Assembly (NCBI GenBank): GCA_964575225.1
Contig: CAZNQW010000220.1
Location: forward strand, 1-6,536
Direction of reading: 5' to 3'
Length of the DNA stretch: 6,536 nucleotides
DNA from: CAZNQW01 sp964575225
GTDB taxonomy: Bacteria; Chloroflexota; Anaerolineae; JAAYZQ01
Position 1 is the first letter of the stretch, and each line of letters opens with the position of its first letter. The translations under genes and the position numbers were made by a program. Below the pieces are notes generated by a model. It was not told the origin of the DNA. It saw only the letters and a list, made by a program, of their open reading frames with translations, and did not search any database. Positions 3,674 through 6,536 of the stretch are shown in pieces.

Positions 3674-4024
3674 CTACCGCTCTAGGGCGTCAAAGTCTAT
3701 CACGTATTGTGCCGGGCGTAGCCGCTTGGGTATGCCGACCTTGCCCGCGTCGTATTCAGTCACAAAGAGGGCTAGGGCTAGCTCGGCTAGGTCACTGAGC
3801 CCCACGCCCTCGGCCTTGGCTATGTCCCGTAGCCGGTCCCTGAGCTCTACAGGTAGCCGGTAGGTTGTCGGCTTGCCATAGCGCCGGGCATACTCGGCTT
3901 CATTGCGCTTTCGGCGGCCGCCGGCGGGCTTGGGGTCCCGGGCGGGCGGTTCGGTTGGCTCAAAGAGCCCGGGCGCCGGCGATAGTGGGGCGTCCTCAGG
4001 GGTTAGGCTCTTGCGTTTGCTCAT
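3674..4024 (-). CDS. Ribbon-helix-helix partition partner of ParA (ParG/ParB-like centromere-binding protein)
   Basis: The protein is 116 aa. A polar, proline-rich N-terminal tail (1-50, with the basic run GGRRKR) precedes a ribbon-helix-helix at about 53-92: strand TTYRLP, helix VELRDRLRDIAKAEG, turn VGLSDL, helix AELALALFVTEY. Small proteins with a flexible basic tail and this fold follow ParA in type Ib partition systems; they bind the centromere and stimulate the ATPase through the tail. The ATG overlaps the parA stop (ATGA, 4021-4024), so translation is coupled, and AGGAG lies 8 bases upstream. It is not a classical ParB nuclease-fold protein. A role as the operon's repressor is likely by analogy. 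The C-terminal 20 residues are unassigned. Confidence 0.75.
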   Translation of the reverse strand: MSKRKSLTPEDAPLSPAPGLFEPTEPPARDPKPAGGRRKRNEAEYARRYGKPTTYRLPVELRDRLRDIAKAEGVGLSDLAELALALFVTEYDAGKVGIPKRLRPAQYVIDFDALER

Positions 4025-4755
4025 TGGTCTAGCTCCTGTGCTAATGCCCGGTAAGCCTCGGCCGCCGGGTTGCTCGGATCGTAGGTCATAATCGGGGCGT
4101 GGGCTAGGGCGGCCTCGGCAAGCCTCACAGATCGCCGGATCTGCATTGACAAGACGGGCAAGCCCTGGGCTTCCATTGCCGCTATGACTTCCTGAGCGTG
4201 CAATAGCCGACCATCGTAGAAGGTCACTAGGACCCCCAAGACGGTAAGCCCGGGGTTAAGCTCTTGCCGGATCGCCCCCACGGTGCCCAGGAAGGCCCCC
4301 AGGCCCCGCAAGGCCAAGTATTCGGCCGTTGTGGGTATCACTATGCCCCGAGCCGCCGTTAGGGCGTTTACGGTCAGGATCCCCAGGGAAGGCGGGCAAT
4401 CTATCAGCACATAGTCGGCGCCCACGTCGGCAAGCGCCCGCCTTAGCACGTTCTCGCGGCCGATCTTAGAGATTAGGGCTAGCTCGGCTTCGCTCAGGGC
4501 AATGTCAGAAGGGGCAAGCCACAAGCCGCCCCCGAGGTCGGTAACGATGTCCCGAAGGGGCAAGGCGCCGGCCATCACTTCGGCCATAGATCGCCCTTCA
4601 GCCGCTACGCCCGCGGCAATGGTAAGGCTTCCCTGTGGGTCAAGATCCACAAGCAAGACCCGGTGCCCCCGCTCGGCAAGCGCCGCCCCCAGGTTGTGGG
4701 CCGTCGTGGTCTTGCCTACGCCCCCCTTCTGATTGGCTATGGCGATTGTGTGCAT
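4021..4755 (-). CDS. parA: ParA-family partition ATPase
   Basis: The protein is 244 aa, typical of short ParA proteins without an N-terminal DNA-binding domain (type Ib or Soj-like). The deviant Walker A motif KGGVGKTT spans 10-17 (signature Lys10, Lys15), switch I/Walker A' is DLDPQG (37-42), and Walker B is VLIDCPPS (116-123, Asp119). It forms ATP-dependent dimers that bind nucleoid DNA nonspecifically and, with its centromere-binding partner, distributes plasmid copies. The ATG at 4753-4755 directly follows a promoter whose -10 (TAGGAT) is only 6 bases away, so the mRNA may be leaderless; the same bases also read as an AGGA Shine-Dalgarno. It forms an operon with the overlapping ribbon-helix-helix gene. 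No HTH is present, so autoregulation would fall to the partner protein. Confidence 0.93.
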   Translation of the reverse strand: MHTIAIANQKGGVGKTTTAHNLGAALAERGHRVLLVDLDPQGSLTIAAGVAAEGRSMAEVMAGALPLRDIVTDLGGGLWLAPSDIALSEAELALISKIGRENVLRRALADVGADYVLIDCPPSLGILTVNALTAARGIVIPTTAEYLALRGLGAFLGTVGAIRQELNPGLTVLGVLVTFYDGRLLHAQEVIAAMEAQGLPVLSMQIRRSVRLAEAALAHAPIMTYDPSNPAAEAYRALAQELDQ

Positions 4756-4761
4756 ACTGCC

Positions 4762-4793
4762 ATCCTACAGGGCGCCCGGAGTGTTGTCAACAC
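4762..4793 (-). promoter_or_regulatory. par operon promoter with palindromic operator
   Basis: TTGACA (4785-4790) and TAGGAT (4762-4767) are 17 bases apart on the minus strand. The -35 lies inside the palindrome GTGTTG-T-CAACAC (4781-4793), a natural site for repression. The predicted start falls at or within a base or two of the parA ATG. Confidence 0.65.
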
Positions 4794-4869
4794 AGGCCCG
4801 CGGGGTGTATTCATCGCTCTACAGGGCCCCAGAAGCGATTCTAGGCAAGAATACTCGGACCCCTGGGGC

Positions 4870-4898
4870 AAAAACGCGCTACGGCCCGTGTAGCGCGT
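4870..4898 (-). terminator. Intrinsic terminator
   Basis: ACGCGCTAC (4874-4882) and GTAGCGCGT (4890-4898) form a perfect 9-bp stem with a 7-nt loop. On the minus strand it is followed by TTTTTGCC. It stops transcripts of the small-gene cluster before the par promoter. Confidence 0.85.
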
Positions 4899-4942
4899 CC
4901 TGTGGCCTTCTGTGGGCTTCCCAGGATTGCGCCCGCGTCTTG

Positions 4943-4968
4943 TGTGTGCTGTGTGCTGTGTAGCTACA
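4943..4968. repeat. Short tandem TGTGTGC repeat next to palindrome TGTAGCTACA
   Basis: Two and a half copies of TGTGTGC (4943 onward) run into a 10-bp perfect palindrome (4959-4968). It lies between the two terminators in a stretch without genes. The function is unknown; a binding site is possible. Confidence 0.4.
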
Positions 4969-4983
4969 GGCCCCGCAAAGCAA

Positions 4984-5012
4984 GAGCCCCCCGCGGCAAG
5001 GTGGGGGGGCTC
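4984..5012 (-). terminator. Hairpin terminator after the small-gene cluster
   Basis: GAGCCCCCC (4984-4992) pairs with GGGGGGCTC (5004-5012) around an 11-nt loop. The minus strand continues TTGCTTTG, a weak U tract. It is the first of two terminators met by transcription from the right, 36 bases beyond the 5049 stop. Confidence 0.65.
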
Positions 5013-5048
5013 AGTGCTGCATACCATAGGGCGCATAACGGCCCGGGC

Positions 5049-5185
5049 TCAGGGGTTGCGGGGCGGGCCTAGCTTATGATCGCGATAGCCAAGGGCCCGC
5101 TCTTGGGAATCCATAAGCAATTCCCCAAGCACAAGGCCGGCGGCCTCGGCCACGCCCTGGGCATACGCCACAATCTCGGGGTCAT
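5049..5185 (-). pseudogene. Small gene with an apparent one-base frameshift near its start (~45 aa)
   Basis: An ATG at 5183-5185 overlaps the stop of the preceding gene (ATGA) and has AAAGGGGCAAGCA in front, almost identical to the start region of the 5654-5911 gene. Its own frame gives an R/P/W-rich sequence with shadow-like composition. The frame one base over gives a convincing protein: PEIVAYAQGVAEAAGLVLGE, then a charged part with ERALGYRDHK, and the end GPPRNP with TGA at 5049-5051. One extra C in the C4 run (5178-5181) would fuse the ATG to this frame as M-T-P-E-I-V. So either the gene carries a real single-base deletion, the sequence has a homopolymer error, or the frame is reached by +1 frameshifting from the upstream gene. 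Function unknown; it looks like a short alpha-helical protein. Confidence 0.6.
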
Positions 5186-5448
5186 TGCTTGCCCCTTTGC
5201 TCGAGGTCTAGCACGGCCTCGGCCGATCGCCGGCGGGCCGGATCTGCAATGCGCTCCACAAGCGCCCGTAGCTCGGCCGCCGTGAAGGCCGCCCGCCGCT
5301 CAGGATCCCGGGCAAGGTCGGCCATGATCGCATCGAAGCGCAGTTGTGGCGCCGTGCTTCGGGCAATCGCGGCCGCGTTTGTGTCGCCAGTGCGGGCGGC
5401 TATCAGGCGCCCCAGGTCGGCAAGTGTCGCCGTCGGTATGTCTAGCAT
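5182..5448 (-). CDS. Small helical protein, unknown function
   Basis: The protein is 88 aa. It is not recognised. It is predicted to be almost wholly alpha-helical and alanine/arginine-rich (e.g. TAAELRALVERIADPARRRS), without cysteines, membrane segments or a clear DNA-binding motif. The ATG at 5446-5448 has GAGGAG about 9 bases upstream and overlaps the stop of the 5442 gene by 7 bases. Its end, AGG-GGC-AAG-CAA-TGA-C, doubles as the ribosome-binding region of the next small gene. It is the third in a tightly packed minus-strand cluster; co-expression is very likely. Confidence 0.75.
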   Translation of the reverse strand: MLDIPTATLADLGRLIAARTGDTNAAAIARSTAPQLRFDAIMADLARDPERRAAFTAAELRALVERIADPARRRSAEAVLDLEQRGKQ

Positions 5449-5657
5449 GTCCCTTGCTCCTCATTGGGTCTATAGACAAGCCCGGCAGCATCGGCCGCCC
5501 GCTCAGGGGTTAGGTAGGTGTTCACAATTTGCCCGTCGGTGCCGCGTTCGGCTATATGCAAGGCGGGGGCGCCGTCGTAGGTAATGGCCCGCCCGCCGAT
5601 CTTGCGGGCCGCCGCCCGTATGACTGCGGCCGCGTTGCGGTATACTCTCTTGCTCAT
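5442..5657 (-). CDS. Small basic protein, unknown function
   Basis: The protein is 71 aa, starting at the ATG 5655-5657, which has AGGGGG 6 bases upstream and forms an ATGA overlap with the preceding gene. A longer in-frame start at 5696 would run deep into that gene and has no such signal. The N-terminus is basic (SKRVYRNAAAVIRAAARKIG), followed by short strand-like segments (AITYDGAPALHIA, GQIVNTYLT) and a helix with PERAADAAGL. The pattern is alpha-beta-beta-alpha-like and could be a small nucleic-acid-binding domain, but I cannot name a family. Confidence 0.72.
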   Translation of the reverse strand: MSKRVYRNAAAVIRAAARKIGGRAITYDGAPALHIAERGTDGQIVNTYLTPERAADAAGLVYRPNEEQGTC

Positions 5658-5911
5658 TCTGTGCCCCCTTGCGTAGCCTGAGCTCGGGCCGCGCAATCTG
5701 CCATGATGCTGTCAATCACGCGGTCCTGTAGCCTGAGTGCGTGAAACATAGCGGCAAAGGCCGCTTGCATTGCACAGGCCGCGGTATAGCGGCCATCTGT
5801 GGCCCCCTGCTCTAGGAAGGCTTCGGGCTCGAGCCCTTCAGATAGCAGGGCCACGTCTTCCACGGTCAATACTACATGCACGGTTCCCGGTTCCCACTTC
5901 AACAGCTCCAT
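5654..5911 (-). CDS. Small acidic protein, unknown function
   Basis: The protein is 85 aa, with its ATG at 5909-5911 preceded by AAAGGGGCGAGCA. It begins with strand-like MELLKWEPGTVHVVLTVEDV and continues with helices rich in Ala, Met and Glu (TAACAMQAAFAAMFHALRLQ). No motif is recognised. It is first in the four-gene overlapping cluster ending at 5049. An inverted repeat at 5941-5960 lies upstream and may regulate it; no strong promoter is evident, so transcription may also come from the gene at 5997-6536. Confidence 0.72.
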   Translation of the reverse strand: MELLKWEPGTVHVVLTVEDVALLSEGLEPEAFLEQGATDGRYTAACAMQAAFAAMFHALRLQDRVIDSIMADCAARAQATQGGTE

Positions 5912-5940
5912 TGCTCGCCCCTTTCGGTTGCCTTAGGTTA

Positions 5941-5960
5941 GCGTAGGGCCTGCCCTATGC
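5941..5960. promoter_or_regulatory. 20-bp inverted repeat upstream of the small-gene cluster
   Basis: GCGTAGGGC (5941-5949) and GCCCTATGC (5952-5960) match as an inverted repeat except for one G-T position. The site lies 30 bases before the ATG at 5911. It could be an operator or the stem of a weak terminator for the upstream gene; there is no U tract. Confidence 0.4.
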
Positions 5961-5975
5961 AAGCCCACCAGTTGC

Positions 5976-5999
5976 TAGAAGCCCGGGTATAGGAAGCTA
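5976..5999 (+). repeat. 24-base motif TAGAA-N6-GTATAGGAAGCTA, copy 3 (inverted)
   Basis: This copy is on the plus strand, opposite to copies 1 and 2, and ends on the stop codon of the 5997-6536 gene (5997-5999). No plus-strand gene follows it, so it is not simply a leader sequence of a downstream gene. Confidence 0.65.
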
Positions 6000-6536
6000 T
6001 GCCGCCCATCGCATAACGGCCCGCTTGCCCGGGTCAGTAAGCCGCGTGGCAGTCCTGGGCTTGGGTTGCTCGAGGATCCCCAGGCGGTAGAGCTCGGACC
6101 TTAGCAGGCTAGCCCGAGTTTCATCCTGTAGGATTGTGTTTACTGCCCTAACGCCAAAGGCGCCCGCGGTCAGCATGTGGCGCTTTATGGCTTGCATCTC
6201 GGGGGGGCTCAGTGCCACGTCTAGCCGGTGCATACTGCCATCTATGCCCCGCACTAGAGCCCCGTCTATAGTCGGCTTGGGTTGCGCCTGGGCCCCTGGG
6301 GGCTCGCCAGTTGTGCCGTCGCCGTCTAGGTCAAGCCCGGTTGCCCGCTCGAGGGCGTAGAGCCATGCCCGGTGCTCTTGCGTAAACTGTAGAAGCTTGA
6401 CGGCAAAGGCCACGCCCCCGGCCCCGATCGCCGCCGGAAGCACAAGCGCCAGTTGCCCCGCCGTGACGTGGGCGCCCAGGGCCTTAGCGCCGGACCATGC
6501 ACAAACGCCCGCGCATAGGGTCAGGATCCCCACGGC
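5997..6536 (-). CDS. Membrane-anchored protein with a possible C-terminal winged-helix domain (5' end outside window)
   Basis: At least 179 residues are visible. A GTG at 6531-6533 could be read as a start, but the frame is open to the edge and no Shine-Dalgarno can be seen, so I treat it as partial. Visible residues about 3-21 and 28-49 are hydrophobic and Gly/Ala-rich, probably two membrane helices. After a short basic/aromatic segment (QFTQEHRAWLYALERATG) comes DLDGDGTTGEP, which resembles a calcium-binding loop, then a proline-rich linker. The last 75 residues (from LDVALSPPEMQAIKRHML onward) are helical and end with a strand-like RTATRLTDPGKRAVMRWA, compatible with a winged helix. This suggests a membrane-tethered DNA-binding or replication-anchoring protein, similar in plan to conjugation or phage FtsK-like accessories. 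No ATPase motif is seen. Function uncertain. Confidence 0.65.
   Translation of the reverse strand, partial: AVGILTLCAGVCAWSGAKALGAHVTAGQLALVLPAAIGAGGVAFAVKLLQFTQEHRAWLYALERATGLDLDGDGTTGEPPGAQAQPKPTIDGALVRGIDGSMHRLDVALSPPEMQAIKRHMLTAGAFGVRAVNTILQDETRASLLRSELYRLGILEQPKPRTATRLTDPGKRAVMRWAA

Noticed and set aside
4737..5036. Minus-strand 99-aa frame across the gap between the par promoter and the small-gene cluster
   Set aside because: It runs through two terminators, has a Cys/Pro/Arg-rich shadow composition and no start signal.

Overview
This is a GC-rich, bacterial, plasmid-like window. It could equally belong to a phage-plasmid or an integrative element. Every gene I can support lies on the minus strand. 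The content is accessory: a replication-type primase start, partition genes, a tyrosine recombinase, small ribbon-helix-helix DNA-binding proteins of the kind seen in mobilization and partition systems, and a run of tiny unassignable genes. No rRNA, tRNA, housekeeping or virion gene is visible. Shine-Dalgarno sites are clear (AGGAG, AGGGG). Promoters look sigma-70-like (TTGACA/TATAAT types). The host cannot be fixed from the sequence; high-GC groups such as Chloroflexota, Deinococcota or Actinomycetota are all possible.

Layout, left to right. (1) 1-164: the N-terminus of a probable prim-pol-type replication protein running off the left edge. (2) 165-1000: two small ribbon-helix-helix genes (327-533, 797-997). 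Between them are a strong minus-strand promoter, a hairpin followed by a nick-like motif that resembles an origin of transfer, and an intrinsic terminator placed about 40 bases before the start codon of the downstream gene. (3) 1053-2132: a zinc-ribbon plus helix-turn-helix protein of unknown function. (4) 2133-2468: no gene, but the most unusual DNA here. A 28-base repeat recurs every 60-63 bases, like a small type I-E CRISPR array, yet the 'spacers' are themselves palindromes of different sequence. (5) 2469-3506: a tyrosine recombinase with a complete catalytic set, with its promoter and palindromic operators upstream. (6) 3674-4755: a two-gene partition operon (ParA ATPase and ribbon-helix-helix partner) whose downstream region has an extreme C-over-G transcript bias. 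(7) 4756-5048: the par promoter plus two minus-strand hairpin terminators. (8) 5049-5911: four tightly overlapping small genes of unknown function, the last apparently broken by a one-base frameshift. (9) 5997-6536: a membrane-anchored protein with a possible C-terminal DNA-binding domain, running off the right edge.

How it may work together: replication (primase), segregation (ParA and partner), multimer resolution or integration (recombinase, perhaps acting on the palindromic array), and possibly mobilization (ribbon-helix-helix proteins and the oriT-like site). A motif TAGAA-N6-GTATAGGAAGCTA occurs three times. Two copies in direct orientation bracket the recombinase gene together with the palindromic array, which makes that 1.4 kb segment look like one module.
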